A stretch of DNA of 64,000 nt from Omphiscola glabra (GCA_964017045.1 OZ024808.1:23750918-23814917); one strand, 5' to 3'; numbered from the stretch's first letter, positions 42,001-54,789 are shown. The notes: a model not told the origin generated them from the sequence alone. Numbers and translations: made by a program.

Positions 42001-45000
42001 TAAAAAATAGTTTTACATTCCCTTTATCTTTTGTTGTTTCAGATGTGTACAGTAATTTTTATCTGGTTGCCTTAACACGCTTAAAGTGGCTGCAAGTTTT
42101 GGCAGCATCAGCACCTGTTACAGGACCATCAGCTGTCACTTCAGCTTTTACGCCAGTGAAGGCAGGCTTCACCAAAGGTGTTCGGTTTGGAGAGCTAGAG
42201 AAACCGAAAGCACTTTTGAACTCATTTGGAAAAGGGAAAGGGGACAGAGGTGTAAAGCTGGAGACAGGTCAGCTCAGTGTTACCTTTGAAAGGGGAACTA
42301 AGGGGGAGGACATGGAGACAGACTTCAGTGACATCAGCTTGGAGGGGAACCCTTTTGGGGCTGGTTACGAAAAAAGAGCAGCAGGAGGTATGGATGGTTC
42401 GTACTTACGTAATAAGAGTGTGGTTGAAGACATGAAGGCTGCTGGTGATCAAGCCCTCATGTCTGGGCAGTTAAATACAAGTTTGAACCTTTCTAGAAAT
42501 ATTCATGCCACCAAGATAGTGGAGGAGGAAGAAGATATTGAATCATTCATTCGTTCCCCCATCGGAGGCAATAAGAAGCTTATGTCTTTGGCAAGTGTAA
42601 GCAAAACTAGTTCTCTGCTGCCACAATCACTGGCCAAAAGTAGCGCATTTACCAGTGTTAAAACACCAGCAGTTGACAGTAGCTCCAGGCCACTTAGTCA
42701 AACCTCTACACCTGGAATGGCCTTGTATCAAACCCCAGGGCCCATCACTCCAATAGCATATCAGGATTCACCAGATGTTTTCTCAGATATTTCCGTGCAG
42801 CACGGAGCAACTGCCATGTCACAGCTTGAGACCCCTTCTATTCAGGGTCCGTCCATGGTTGAATTTCAAGACTCTCCTGCACCTCTTGCAGCAGAATCAG
42901 ATGATCCCCTGCCAGATGCATCAAGCATATTTGGTGTGGCAGTTACCTCTAGACCCGTCCCTGGGGCTTCTGTTCCTTGGCCAAGCAATGATCAGCACAA
43001 AGGTTTGGGTGGACCACAAAACAGAGTAAGTCTTCTTGATGCTGAATCTGTCTAAATCACTGATATTTAAAAAAAAAAATACACAGTTATGCCACAGGTT
43101 TATTTATTGCATAATTCTGCAAAACCCAGACATGACTTTGTAAATTTATACTTTAACTAGACACGAATAATCTGTGTCAATATAACAATGCATGTTAAGC
43201 TTTAATTATAATTTTACATTATACATAAGTAGACGTTTCGGCACATGCCTTCATCAGTGCAACAATAAAATATTTAAATAAGTATAAATAATATATATAC
43301 AAATAGATATATCCTACCTAAAAAAAAGAGAGATAAAATAGGAGTGGGCGCAAAAACCAGACGAGAAAAGATCCGCCTAACATTCTTATATAAAATGGCC
43401 ATGGGGCTAATTCCGGCCATCCCAGCAAACAATTATCTCACCCCACAGAAGCCAGGCCGATTAATTAGAGCCAAACAGTCACTTAACACTCACTTAAATT
43501 CTGACAACCCCATGAGAAATTAAACCCGAAACAATAACAAATGCTTCACTGTGCCTCGGAGGAACACAGTGCAACATAAGCAGTCATTTTTTCCACACAC
43601 CATAATTGCTTGGAACAACCTGGACAATACCGCCGTGAACTCGACAACGATCGAAAGCTTCAAGGCCGCCCTGGCATCTGCTAGGGGCCGTTAGATTGGC
43701 AACATCGCTTCCCCAACCGTTGCACATATGCCAGTATATGGATGCAGCAACGTACCGAACCAGAACCAGAACCAGAAACAAAGTACAGAAGAATGGAAAG
43801 GAAGTGACTTGAAGTAAAATGTAAAAACCCCAATCAGGAAAAATAAATTTAAAGTACATATTTTAAATACATACACTCAAGTAGCATTTTGCAGTTTACC
43901 TCAATGGATTTCACCTTCTTGGTAAAACTTAATCTAACACTACTGGGAAACACTTCTGTTGCAAATATTAAATCTCAATAATCATCATGTCTTTGTTTTT
44001 TTTTTAAATCTGATTCAGGTTCAGTTAATGATCAGAGCAGTTTTGTTCTACACTTTTCCTAAACAATTTGCAGCTGTTGTGAAAGATTTTTATGCCCAAG
44101 CGTTTGATATCTACAGAAATCAAGCTGAAGGAACAGGTAGACACAAAAAGAAAGAGAGAAAAGAAGACTTACTGTAATCTACAATTTAAAATAAAAAATC
44201 CTTGAAAAAATATTACCATATCTCCATTGAAAAATCTGCGTAGGACAACAAAAAAATAATATTAAAAAAAAATTAATTATAGTTTACCTTATGGACCTTA
44301 TTGCATGATATGATCTTATTATGTTATTTGAAACATAGCTTTTCCAGAGAAATTTTATATTTAGCTTGCCAGTATGTCAGCGTTTTGAAAAATTTTAACG
44401 CATAAAAAAATCAAATTCCTCTACAGTTTCCATAGGAGATTTAGAGGAAAGCCAAAAGACATTTGATGAATTGAACAAAAAACTGTAAGTCATATTAGAG
44501 TATATTGCAACCTGCATGAAATCCCTTACTGAACTTAAATCTCAAAGAATTAAGTAGTTTACCCAAAATGTTTGGACCGTTTGCTTATTTTGATTGAGTA
44601 AAATAAAAACGTTTAATTTTTATCTAAAAAATACTAGAAATTAAATAACCCACCAAACAATGGCGGCGGCAATGCTTTAATGCAGCGGTTCTCAACCTGT
44701 GGGTCGCGACCCCTTTGGGGGGTCCAACTACCCTTTCACAGGGGTCGCCTAATACCACGGGAAAACACATATACTCTACAGTTATGAAGTTGCAACAAAA
44801 ATAATTGTGTGGTTGGGGGTCGCCGCAACACGAGGAACTGTGTTAATGGGTCGCGGCATTAGAAAGGTTGAGAACCACTGCTTTAATGTGTTAACCTCCC
44901 ACTAGTAAAGGTACTTGACAAAACATGCAAGTGAGCAACACACTCTAAATAAGAATCCCAGTTAGTGCCAACTTCTGGGAACTTTATATTGTGCACCTAT

Positions 45001-48000
45001 GGAACAAAGCATTACAGTCTTATATACCTGCATACCTAGAGAATAATTTTTTGTGATTATAACTGAGAAATTCTCTCAAAGGCCCTTTTTGGGCACACAT
45101 TTTTAATTTTGTCAGTCAGCTTTTCAAAATGTAATCGGGGAAGACTCCTTGTTAATAAATTCAACTGCTATGTCAAGCGCTTTGGCCAGTGGTTCTCAAA
45201 CTTTTTTTTTTCATCCACTGCACCCTTGGGGACATAAACTCACCCTTAGCGGCGCCGCCACCCCCCACCCCCCCCCACCCCAATTATAAAAAAAATGACA
45301 ATACAGTATAACGTCAATTTTCCCAAACACTGATTATAAAATTTTGTTGATAGCCAAACACCCCCTGTCATTATTTTAATAGTGTTAGTGTCGAACACAC
45401 ACAAGTAAAGATAAATTTACCCTAAATTTTATTCTAAGCACCAGTCATCTATTTTTTGGAAAGGGCCTCTTTTGACAGAAAAAATCCAGTCCTTGCCACT
45501 TTTTGACTGACCCAGATATGACAGCTTTTAGGTCTTTGCACACACTGCACTGCCAGGATTTATCATACAATATGTGATTTAAATCAAAAGAAAATCCTAA
45601 ATTCACCCAGATAATTTTATATTACTAATCCAAAAGTTTGCAAATTTTTTGAAAATATTCATATTGTATCCTAAATTTTGCTATTTACTTAGAAAAGGTT
45701 TAATTCCAGACCACAGATATTGCAACTGAGCAGAGTTAGTTCTCATTCCAAAGTAAAGATGACTGATTTGGTTAAGATTGTTATCATTCTCGTGCAACTG
45801 CAAATTTTTTATTTTTTTTTAATTCTGCAAATATCTCTAATAAATTAACTGAATTTTAGGACACAGGGAGGATGGTTAAAACCATCTTAAAAGATTTTGA
45901 GCCATAAACCAAGTCCGGTGATGTAAAAGCTTTTAGAAACACTTGCAATAGAATGGGACTGGAAGAATGAAGAGAAATCACTGCTACATGATGTGAAGTT
46001 ACATTTCAATACATCTCCCTTATCTTCATCTGATAATTGTGTTGGTTACCAACACCCACCCATCCCACCCATGTCACCTTTTTAAAAAAAAAGTTTGTTT
46101 TAAAAAATCTTTAAATACTTTTTTTTCCTCTCCTTGACATGTGATTGTATTTTCAGAGATGAACTGGGTATCATGGAGTTGGTGTCTGGCTCAGCTGTGA
46201 CAGAGATTGTACACACACAAATAGAGAAGCACATTGAGGATGAGTGCAAGGGAAATTTCGACACATCTTATCTCAGTGACTTGGAAGAGGTTGGCCATTT
46301 CAGATTTTCAAATATATTTTTTTTATGCAGTCATTTGTGCATGTGAGAAATAGTCCAAGAAATGAGAATATTAACTTGATATAATATATGAATGGAAAGT
46401 CCTGAGTAAAATATATGCACTTGCACAAGATCTTGATGGATGGGAAAGGGGCCCCCAACACAGAGCTATATTAGCTGTATAAAAGTCCAATCATATGAGT
46501 GGCAAAGAGAAAGATTTCTTGGGATGGGACAAATTGAGGGGATATCGGACAGAGAAGTGAAGCTAGTGTCAAACTAGTTCTCAATTAGCCACTGCTGATA
46601 TGGTTCTACTATGTGGCATTGTAGACAGATTGTCAGAAGCTGGGGGGTCCCTAGGTGGAAACTGCAGATTGCTGAATTTACCCCAATAAAAAATGTTAAT
46701 ATTTGAATCAATATAAATTGATTACGTAAAAAAAAAATTATAAAGTTGTTTTTTTCTAAGCGACCAAACAGTCTGTGGTTTTAATCTCTGCTAAATATGG
46801 CCAAAAAAGATTTAATTCAGGAGGCCTCAACTTGTGCATATTAGTTTCCCAAGAGTCCTCAACCTGTGCATATTAGTTTCCCCTCCATGTGTAAGATAAA
46901 CACACTGACTCTCAGTTGAGAAGCTGGAGAAAAGCTGAGAAGCAAAACGGCTTGCTTTGAATTCAGTCATATGTACTTTGTCGAGTTGATTCAAAACACA
47001 GCACCACATAGTTATATACAAAATAAACATACCGGTACATCTACAGGCAAATGTGTAAAAATAATCTTATAAAGATTTATAAATAACATACCTTTAGATC
47101 TGTGGTCCTTACTAAAAGGAAAAATCAGAGGAGGATTGCTTTTTTTTATTCAATTATCAAAATTTTATTTATATAATTGATGGTCTTCTTCAATCCATTT
47201 AAAATAATTATTTTCTGCCACTGCCTGATTCAATATAAAAAATAATGTAGTTTGGGAATGTGCACTTTTCATTTAAACTTTATATTAAATATAACTGGAA
47301 ATTCTATTTTTAATCAATGCCCTGCATCATCTTCTGGATAGACTAAAATAAAATATGATGAATTGAAGCAATAGACAATAAACATTAATTAATTTTCACA
47401 GTGGCTAGACCAGCAGGTTTTGGGTTGGCTGAATCACATCTATGCCTGCAAGCAGACAGCCTCACAGCTTGCCAGTGTGGTCGCCTTCCGGGACAGACTC
47501 AGGCACTTCATCTATGAAACCTACGCCAAGTCTTTGATTGGTCAGTTCTTCGACATCATCATCGACTACCCCGACTCGAAGCCTGCCATCTTGGATCTGA
47601 GCGCGTGCCTAGAAAAAACTGACCTGAGGTCAGAGCTTGTGTCCACACTGAAGAACGCCTTGGAAAACAGGCTGCTTCATCCAGGTTGGTCAGACTTTAA
47701 AAGCCTAAAATTTGTGATAGAGGGCAGGCTGACCAAGCTCATCTGTCAAAAATATACTGCAAAGAAGTTTAAATGTTAAGCATTGACTAAAGAAAAAAAT
47801 GTGAAAATATGGAGTAGAGAATATTGATTAACAAAACAAAACACGGATTTGCTTTAACATCAAGCTGATTAACACTGATAAGCTAGTTTTTTGTTGTTTT
47901 TTTATCCTTTTTGTTTCCTTATAATTATATGCCTTACTGACGCATATTGCACTGTTTTAAAAAAATTCTCTATTCATTTGAAAAGTTATTGGACAAATAT

Positions 48001-51000
48001 AAATTGAAATTGTTGTGAATTTAATCAAGTAAATATATAAAAATCTGCATTTTTTTTTTTTTTTTTGAAGGTGTGAACACAGCTGATATCCTCACAGCTT
48101 ACATTGCCGCCATCAAATCTCTGAGGCTTCTGGAACCAGCTGGTGTCATCTTGGAACTTGTCTGTGAACCTGTGGGCAGGTATTTGAGGTATAAAGTTAT
48201 TAATGGGTCTAATTTTTTTTTTTTTTTTAATCATTGTGAGAATTAGATCCTTATGCATGGTTGGTTCAGTGGTCCACAATGTTTCTTGAAGATCCCACTG
48301 AAAAGGTTTTTTTCACTATGAAGGCTTCCTACCATCAGGTCAATTATAATATCTATAGTTTTTTACACCACTGGTATTAGTCTAGTCCAAATTTAAACCT
48401 TTTAAAATAATTGATTTAGCTGTGCTGGCTAGGGTATATCATACCTACAGCCATTACCTTTTCTGCTTTGAAAATGAGAGCTGATGCTTTTAGCTTGTCT
48501 CTTGCAATTTTTGATTTTTGTAAAACTTGATTTTTTTTTTATTTATCTATCGCTGCTTGTCTCTAAGACTATTTAAAATAAATAAAATAATTAATCTTAG
48601 TTTCACTGTCCTGTTTTCTTATAAATAATACTCGAGGTGAAAGTGGTTCAAATAGTGAGTGACTTTAATATCGACATCACAAGAATAAATACGTCTCACA
48701 AAAATCTGAAGATACCTGGAACACGAACTCGAATTTCAATCACTATTCAACTTCTTCATTAAAAAAAAAATGATCTACTTTTACTTTACTTGATAATGTT
48801 ATCAACAAAAATATAAATCTTGATATGTCATGGGGTCTCTGTTCATTCTTCTCTCCATCCCAAAAAAAACCTCTCATTATTTAATCAAATCTCTGATGGG
48901 CCAGTTTTTCCCCAAGTCCCAGCACTCTGTATAATATACCGGTACAAGAAATATTAACCATAATACTTATCTCCCATTAGTGTTCATATATTCATGTCTA
49001 TAATTCTCAGTAGGTGACTTTTTAAAGATCTGGCCAATCAACTTTTTTTGTTGTTTTGCACAGGTCAAGAGAAGACACTGTCAGGTGTATTGTGGCCAGT
49101 CTCACAGACGAGGGCAACAATGAGCTGATCAGTGAGCTGGTCAACACAAAGCCGGTCGGAGATGAAAACCAGGAGGAGGACGGGAACATGGTTGGATGGG
49201 AGAACTGGATGCCTGACCCAGTGGATGCGGATCAGTGTAAGTCTGTGGTACTTAACTGTCACATGTTTGTGAATTACACTTTTCTGCCACATCTTTGTGA
49301 ATGTTACACTTCACTGTCACATCTTGGTTAATGTTACATTTCACTGCCACATCTTGGTGAAAGTTATATTTCACTATCCACATCTTGGTGAATGTTACAC
49401 TGGACTTACACATCATGTTTAATTTTACACTTAATTGTCACATCTTGTTGAATGTTAAATTTCACTGACATTCATCAAAATGAATTTAAATGATTAACTT
49501 ATAAATATCCATGTGATTATTGTCATATTAAATCATCCAAAATAAGGTTGAAATAATTGAATTTTTAATTCGTGAATACTTTTTAATACTTTTAAAAATA
49601 AATAGACAATATAGAACATTTCGTCTGCCTCGTTAAATTACTTTAATTTTTTTTTTAAATTTGAACTACATTTTTGCTACAGCTACAGTCTCAAAAAATA
49701 GAAGGTCAGCAGACATTCTCTCCACCTTGGTCAACATATACGGCAGCAAGGAGCTTTTTGTCAATGAGTATCGGGCACTGCTGGCTGACAGAATTCTCAT
49801 GCAGTACAACTATGATGTGGAGAGGGAGCTCCGCTACCTGGAGCTTCTCAAGTTGAGGTTCGGAGAGGCGCAGCTCCATTTCTGTGAAGTGATGCTGCGG
49901 GATGTGACCGAGTCCAGGCGAGTCAATGCCCGCATTCAAGATGCACAAAAGAATTCTGAAACACCGAATGTAAGAATAGCACAACATTTGTTTTAAACCA
50001 AGAAATTCTGTTGTTCTAATCATCTGATTAAAAAGCATATCTTTTCCAATGGCTTTATAACCATTTAAATGTTTAGTACTAACTAATAATTATTTCAGAG
50101 TTGGAAACTTTTTAATCTTTTTTTTGTTTTGTTGCTAAATTGGCTCAAGCTGATCAAAGCTACTGCTCTTATTTGAATTCTTAGGGTGATTATTTTTGTT
50201 TCTAAAATCATTAACTCTACAACTAGTTCTATCACTGACTGATTCCTCAAATCTGACCGATAGACGATGCTGCTGGCCGCCGTCCATGGCTTCACATGTA
50301 AAAGTTCTAGGGTGGGTGGGGTGAATATGCATTTGTTTTTGTTTTGTCTCTATACAGCTATTGTTTATTACATAAATGTATTTTGTTTTATTGTCACGAT
50401 TATGTCTCTTTTGCTAATATTTTTATGTACAGCGCGGTGAGCCTAGCCCTAGGCTGGGGTACCGCGCTATATAAGACAACATATAATAATAATAATAATA
50501 ATCTCTTCTTAGACTTTGATTTTCACAAACCATCAAACTAAACTTATTCCCTCTGTATGTCACCATTGCTAAACCTAAACTTATTCCCTCTGTATGTCAC
50601 CATTGCTAAACCTAAACTTATTCCCTCGGTCTGCTACCATGGCTGTACATAAGTTGCCTTGTTATGTTTGACCCTCCAGGGGGTTGAAATGAACGCCATG
50701 ATTCTCTCTGCCCAATTCTGGCCTGCCTTCAGAGATGAGAAAATAACCCTCCCTGCTGAGCTGCAGGAGTACCTGAACAAGTACACCAAGTCTTTTGAGA
50801 CTCAGAAACAGAACAGAACACTGGTCTGGAAGCCACATCTTGGTAAGAAGTCATCTAGTCCTATTTTTCCTAGGCTCTTTTTTTTTTTTGTTGTTGTAGA
50901 TATTAAATTAGTTTCAGCCTGATACTGTCATCACCTTTGTTTTATATGTTGTGTGTGGTGTTGGACAGTGTCCCTAGTTTCATCCTGATACTGTTTTCAC

Positions 51001-54000
51001 CTCTGTGTTGTATGTTGTGTGTGGTGTTGGACAGTGTCCCTAGTTTCATCCTAATACTGTTTTCACCTCTGTGTTGTATGTTGTGTGTGGTGTTGGACAG
51101 TGTCCCTAGTTTCATCCTGATACTGTTTTCACCTCTGTGTTGTATGTTGTGTGTGGTGTTGGACAGTGTCCCTAGTTTCATCCTGATACTGTTTTCACCT
51201 CTGTGTTGTATGTTGTGTGTGGTGTTGGACAGTGTCCCTAGTTTCATCCTGATACTGTTTTCACCTTTGTGTTGTATGTTGTGTGTGGTGTTGGACAGTG
51301 TCCCTAGTTTCATCCTGATACTGTTTTCACCTCTGTGTTGTATGTTGTGTGTGGTGTTGGACAGTGTCCCTAGTTTCATCCTGATACTGTTTTCACCTCT
51401 GTGTTGTATGTTGTGTGTGGTGTTGGACAGTGTCCCTAGTTTCATCCTGATACTGTTTTCACCTCTGTGTTGTATGTTGTTTGTGGTGTTGGACAGTGTC
51501 CCTAGTTTCATCCTGATACTGTTTTCACCTCTGTGTTGTATGTTGTTTGTGGTGTTGGACAGTGTCCCTAGTTTCATCCTGATACTGTTTTCACCTCTGT
51601 GTTGTATGTTGTGTGTGGTGTTTTGAGGTGTCCCTAGTTTCTGTAATGCAACTGTTTTCACAGTGGTGTTGTACAGTATCCTTGCTTTTTTTTAAGAGGC
51701 GAATGTCTTGATCGATTTTATGTTAGATCCAAAACTTTTTTTAAAATATTTGTAAATTCTTCTATTGTCAAGAGAAGAATTTACAAATATTTAAAAAAAA
51801 AAAAAAATTTAAAAAAAAAAAAAAAATAAAAAAAAATTGGTAAATTCTTCTCTTGTCAACACATTTTATTAAACGGTTTAGTCTAGTTCCAGGCCAACCC
51901 TTAATAGGAATGAAATGGTTGCATGCTTTGAATGTTTACTGCAATAACCCATGGTTAATAAATCACATTTTTGGTGGGGTTTTTGTGGGGTGTTTTTTTT
52001 TTTTTTTGGGGGGTGGGGGGGGGGGGGTTAAAGCTGGAATGGAGCTAAAATAATGCATTGAACAATGTTGGATAAATGGTAAAATGCTGCTTGAGGTTTT
52101 CATGAAGTAAGGACCGGGGGGGGGGGGGGGGGAGTGAAAATTTAAAGAAGACAATACGAAATGGGCAACTTGTCAACAAAAAAGACTTCATCAATTAACA
52201 ACTAAAAGGTAGCTGGCTCATAGGCTTGGCAGCTGTGCCTTCCAATTCAAGGGGGTGGGGGAACCGGGCCTCTACATTACCTTGTTTTACTTATTTCCCT
52301 TTTCTCTCTCCCCCCCCCCTTTTTCTCTCAGGTATTATGAACATAGAGATTGAACTGAAGGAGGAGACGCTGAATTTCTCAGTTTCACCAGTACAGGCCG
52401 CAATCATCATGAAGTTTCAAACAAAATGTGAATTTGGGCATCAACATATGAAGAGCTTATTTTCAAAACGCAATATCCACCATTTTTTAAAAAAATTAAA
52501 AAACCTTACCTTTTTGCAGAGCAAACCAGGTTCCTTTAGGACATGGTAAATTTTATATACTAAACACATTATATTCTTATTTTATTCTTGTCTAAAAATG
52601 ATTTAAATCTCTAAACGCGTTTTTAATTTTTTGTCAAAAGTTGAATAATCCCAAAACCCCCAAAATGGATGTACAGCATTTTGAAAATCAGCTCTTCATA
52701 TATATTCATAATACTGTAGAAATTACACTTATGCAAACTTTTAGTTATGAAATCAAGCTAGTTGTATTCATTGTGAAATCTACTAACTAAATTATATTTT
52801 TAAAAATAAATTCTGGTTTTGTAGTTTTCAGTTTTCCATTAGCTCTATGTGCCTGCTGACTGCAGCATTTATTAATATTCTGAAGATGAATCTATTTATG
52901 ATCATGTGCAATTTAATCCAAACACATATCCATTAATTTTTATCAATAAAGAACCTTATTTTATCTAATTTTCCTACCATTAAATTTTTTTTTTATTTTT
53001 GAACTGTTACGTTAAAACAAGCAAAACATCAAATGATGACTCAATCCCTTTCACAGCAAAATGGAGTGTGGATGAGCTGAGCTCTGAACTAGAGATGACA
53101 GCATCAGTTTTACGGCGCAAGATTGCTTTCTGGCAGGGTCAAGGTCTCCTGCGGGAAGTGTCTCCAGATGTGTACCAGCTGGTTGAGGAGAGGCGGGGTC
53201 GACCCCACGACCTCATCATGGTGGATGAAGAAGAAATTGAATCAGCTATGGCATCAGCTCAGCAGCAGAAAGAGGAGGAGATGCAGGTTAGTATCTTATT
53301 GAACAGGCAGCTGTAATGATGGCAAACTTAGGTCTTTTTAAAATGAAACAGTTGCAGTCTACCTTGAAATATGATATACATTTTTGGGGTTGACATTTTA
53401 ACCCTATCAGCACCTCTGCAATGTAAATGTCAACATGTTGATCTTTTTAACCTTGATTACCATATTCCTCAATTTCATTCAGTGCTGAAGTTTATATTTC
53501 ATTTTTTATTCTAGATTATCTAGATCAGTGGTTCTCAACCTTCCTAATGCCGCGACCCATTAATACAGTTCCTAATTCTGTGGCGACCCCCAGCCACAAA
53601 ATTATTTTCCTTGCTACTTCATAACTAGAGCATATGTGTTTTCAGATGGTCTTAGGCGACCCCTGGAAAAGAGTCGTGCGACTCCCAAAGGGGTCGCGAC
53701 CCACAGGTCTGAAAAAATTAAAAAAGTTACAAGCAAATTTTCTTATCATCCTCTTATGATCCTTAAAATTAACAGGTTTTATTTGGTTTGTGTACCTGAG
53801 GTCCTGAAAAATTTGAAGATTCTTCTTGTCAAATGGTTAAGATAAAATCAAATTGTGATTGTATAAAGTTTGTCATACTGCAATTGCTACAACGGCACAA
53901 TAGTTTTGAATGGCAAAAACATTTTCCAATTTATTGATCGTGCTGACACAGCTAAAAATCATTTACTTAACAGCTAACATCCACAACTTGATTGTAACCC

Positions 54001-54656
54001 TTGACACTTAAAAAAAATATATATTTAACATTTATTCTGTTTTTATTATCTTTTATCATCTGAACCAAGAGGGAGAACCCCAAATTGGATTGAGATACTT
54101 GTCCCAGTGTCTGGGGAACTGGAACACAGGCTGCCCTCCATACTTTGTTTTTCTTTGTTTCATATTTTTAACAAAAAAGTTATCGCAAAATAATGTCCCA
54201 AGACATAAATAAAATGTGTTGCAACCTTTTGGCCATTGATTTTCATGCTTCAGGCGGCTTGAGGCATCATCCATCTGTCACATTACGTGACAAGTTTGGA
54301 AAAGGGCCAAGAGTGACTGACCCTTACATTTACACTCTATTATTGTTTATAAAAAAATTATTGTAATATCTTCATTGTGCTTCATGCCTTAGCTTGTTTG
54401 TTTTTTTACTTGACATTACTTCAGTTACAACCATGCCTTGTATCCCCCTCAGGTATTCTGGACCTACATACAGGGTATGCTGGCCAATTTGGACTGCTTG
54501 ACTTTGGATCGAATTCACTCAATGCTGCGCATGTTTGCCATGGAGGAGCCCAGTTCATCTGAAGTGTCCACACAGGAGCTGAAAACATTCCTGGACAACA
54601 AAGTCAAAGATCAAGTTTTGATTTTCTCTGGTGGAGTCTATAGACTGAACAAATAG
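39075..54656 (+). CDS. ANAPC2: Anaphase-promoting complex subunit 2 (cullin subunit)
   Basis: Exons: 39075–39128 (tentative), 41648–41891, 42043–43025, 44019–44136, 44427–44484, 46157–46289, 47402–47684, 48071–48188, 49064–49236, 49683–49969, 50680–50842, 52332–52427, 53057–53286, 54453–54656. All phases close; total 1047 aa against about 822 in human. APC2 is the cullin-like scaffold that, with the RING subunit APC11, forms the catalytic core of the APC/C ubiquitin ligase for mitotic exit. Seen: N-terminal repeats (LLEEWLLETILQDLNKRVSP, RLLHPG/GVNTADILTAYI, REDTVRCIVASLTD), cullin domain (WMPDPVDADQ, VNIYGSKELFVNEYRALLAD, LKLRFGEAQLHFCEVMLRD) and the C-terminal winged helix (VFWTYIQGMLANL, FSGGVYRLNK). 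Exon 3 is 983 nt and codes about 300 extra residues rich in Ser, Pro and Thr. The first exon is supported by phase, a GTGAGT donor and weak similarity only. Confidence 0.95.
39355..39515 (+). mobile_element. Dispersed MITE (copy 3)
   Basis: It starts CTAATTCAGATAGATCCTAC, has TTAGGGATAGATTTAGGG repeats and TTCAGGCAAACAAGAT, and ends GGTAAAAAACCGCGTTACAA...GAATTTACC. The YY1-motif part is mostly deleted (only CAAGAT remains). It lies in ANAPC2 intron 1. Confidence 0.65.
39530..40510. mobile_element. Larger relative of the 399–718 element
   Basis: The left end CGAAGTGGCTTTTCGGACCC matches the 399–718 terminus (CGAAGTGGCTATTGGTACCC). The right part shares GAAAGATAATTGAATG and CACAAATGACATCCGAATG with that element and ends GGACCCGGATCGGAATAGCC, an inverted match to the left end. 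About 980 bp, no ORF recognised. It directly abuts MITE copy 3 in ANAPC2 intron 1. Confidence 0.55.
40872..41100 (+). pseudogene. Merlin/ISXO2-like transposase remnant
   Basis: Short frames code VVEIVEFKFFHCTYDRGQW and, after a deletion, NFVDPAGNGVHTKNVNNMW. These resemble two conserved blocks of Merlin (ISXO2-like) transposases, VVEIDESKF..RKYNRGR and NFVDP.TGAHTQ.VE..W. The catalytic residues are lost or changed and most of the gene between the blocks is missing. It lies in ANAPC2 intron 1. Confidence 0.5.
43330..43700 (+). mobile_element. 3' end fragment of a non-LTR retrotransposon
   Basis: Frames interrupted by a stop code TRREKIRLTFLYKMAMGLIP, PRRNTVQHKQSFFPHTI, then AWNNLDNTAVNSTTIESFKA and ALASARGR. 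This is the conserved C-terminal end of many LINE polyproteins (…SFFPRTI..WN.LP..…SFK..L). The rest of the element is absent. It lies in ANAPC2 intron 3, same strand as the gene. Confidence 0.7.
44683..44880. mobile_element. SPIN-like hAT MITE, 8-bp target duplication
   Basis: It begins CAGCGGTTCTCAACCTGTGG followed by GTCGCGACCCCTTTGGGG and ends GTTGAGAACCACTG. It is flanked on both sides by the perfect 8-bp repeat CTTTAATG (44675–44682, 44881–44888). The sequence matches, as I recall it, the SPIN family of hAT transposons, including CACAGGGGTCGCCTAA and GGAAAACACATAT. 198 bp, no transposase. It lies in ANAPC2 intron 5. Confidence 0.85.
45187..45295. mobile_element. hAT-type terminus, incomplete element
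   Basis: CAGTGGTTCTCAAACTTTTT followed by CACTGCACCCTTGGGG resembles the terminal region of a hAT/Charlie-type element distinct from the SPIN-like copies. The opposite end is not visible. Confidence 0.5.
49255..49475. repeat. Degenerate 33–37-bp tandem repeat, about 6 copies
   Basis: The repeated core is CACATCTTGGTGAATGTTAC followed by ATTTCACTG, with many substitutions. It starts about 20 bp after the donor of ANAPC2 exon 49064–49236. Confidence 0.75.
50335..50502 (+). mobile_element. Retroelement 3' tail with hairpin and (AAT)n
   Basis: The sequence TACAGCGCGGTGAGCC...GGCTGGGGTACCGCGCTATATAAG folds back on itself and is followed by (AAT)n. The preceding 90 bp (GATTATGTCTCTTTTGCTAA, ATTTTTATGTAC) are shared with the inverse copy at 56115–56250. 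A shorter related piece (TATAGCGCGGTACCCCAGCC) is at about 14718–14740. The hairpin plus simple-repeat tail is typical of LINE/SINE 3' ends. Confidence 0.65.
50530..50645. repeat. 39-bp tandem repeat, about 2.8 copies
   Basis: The unit is AAACTTATTCCCTCTGTATG followed by TCACCATTGCTAAACCT. It lies just before the acceptor of ANAPC2 exon 50680–50842 and is not part of it. Confidence 0.9.
50911..51645. repeat. 66-bp minisatellite, about 11 copies
   Basis: The unit runs TCATCCTGATACTGTTTTCA through GTTGGACAGTGTCCCTAGTT with a 66-bp period. It fills half of ANAPC2 intron 11. As 66 is a multiple of 3, both strands show long open frames of 22-residue repeats; these have no start context or homology and are artefacts. 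Confidence 0.95.
51744..51792. repeat. Perfect 20-bp inverted repeat (hairpin)
   Basis: AAATATTTGTAAATTCTTCT is followed after 9 bp by its exact reverse complement, then by long A tracts and a third partial copy (GTAAATTCTTCTCTTGTCAA) at about 51840. Possibly a very short MITE or a replication-slippage palindrome. In ANAPC2 intron 11. Confidence 0.8.
53526..53708. mobile_element. SPIN-like hAT MITE, truncated
   Basis: It begins CAGTGGTTCTCAACCTTCCT and contains TAATACAGTTCC, GGTCTTAGGCGACCCCTGG and CAAAGGGGTCGCGACCCACAG, colinear with the copies at 44683–44880 and 56909–57105. The expected last 15 bp (TTGAGAACCGCTG) are lost after 53706, so no target duplication can be checked. In ANAPC2 intron 13. 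Confidence 0.8.
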
Positions 54657-54789
54657 ATTATAGAAGATCTTAAAACACTTTTTGAAGTAAACATAGAAAA
54701 ATGTGTACCAATAAGTATAAGCATTAATAATGTTGAAAATTGAAGTGTTGTTATTATTTTATATTATTATTATTATTATTAGTTGCTTA

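Noticed and set aside
50937..51661. Open frames of 229 and 239 residues with 22-residue repeats
   Set aside because: A 66-bp minisatellite in an ANAPC2 intron; open on both strands, no homology, inside a well-supported intron.
52430..52549. Possible extension of ANAPC2 exon 12 into the following open frame, or an extra exon near 52521
   Set aside because: The residues after QTK become A/T-rich and non-conserved, while the next exon at 53057 joins in phase and matches the family directly.
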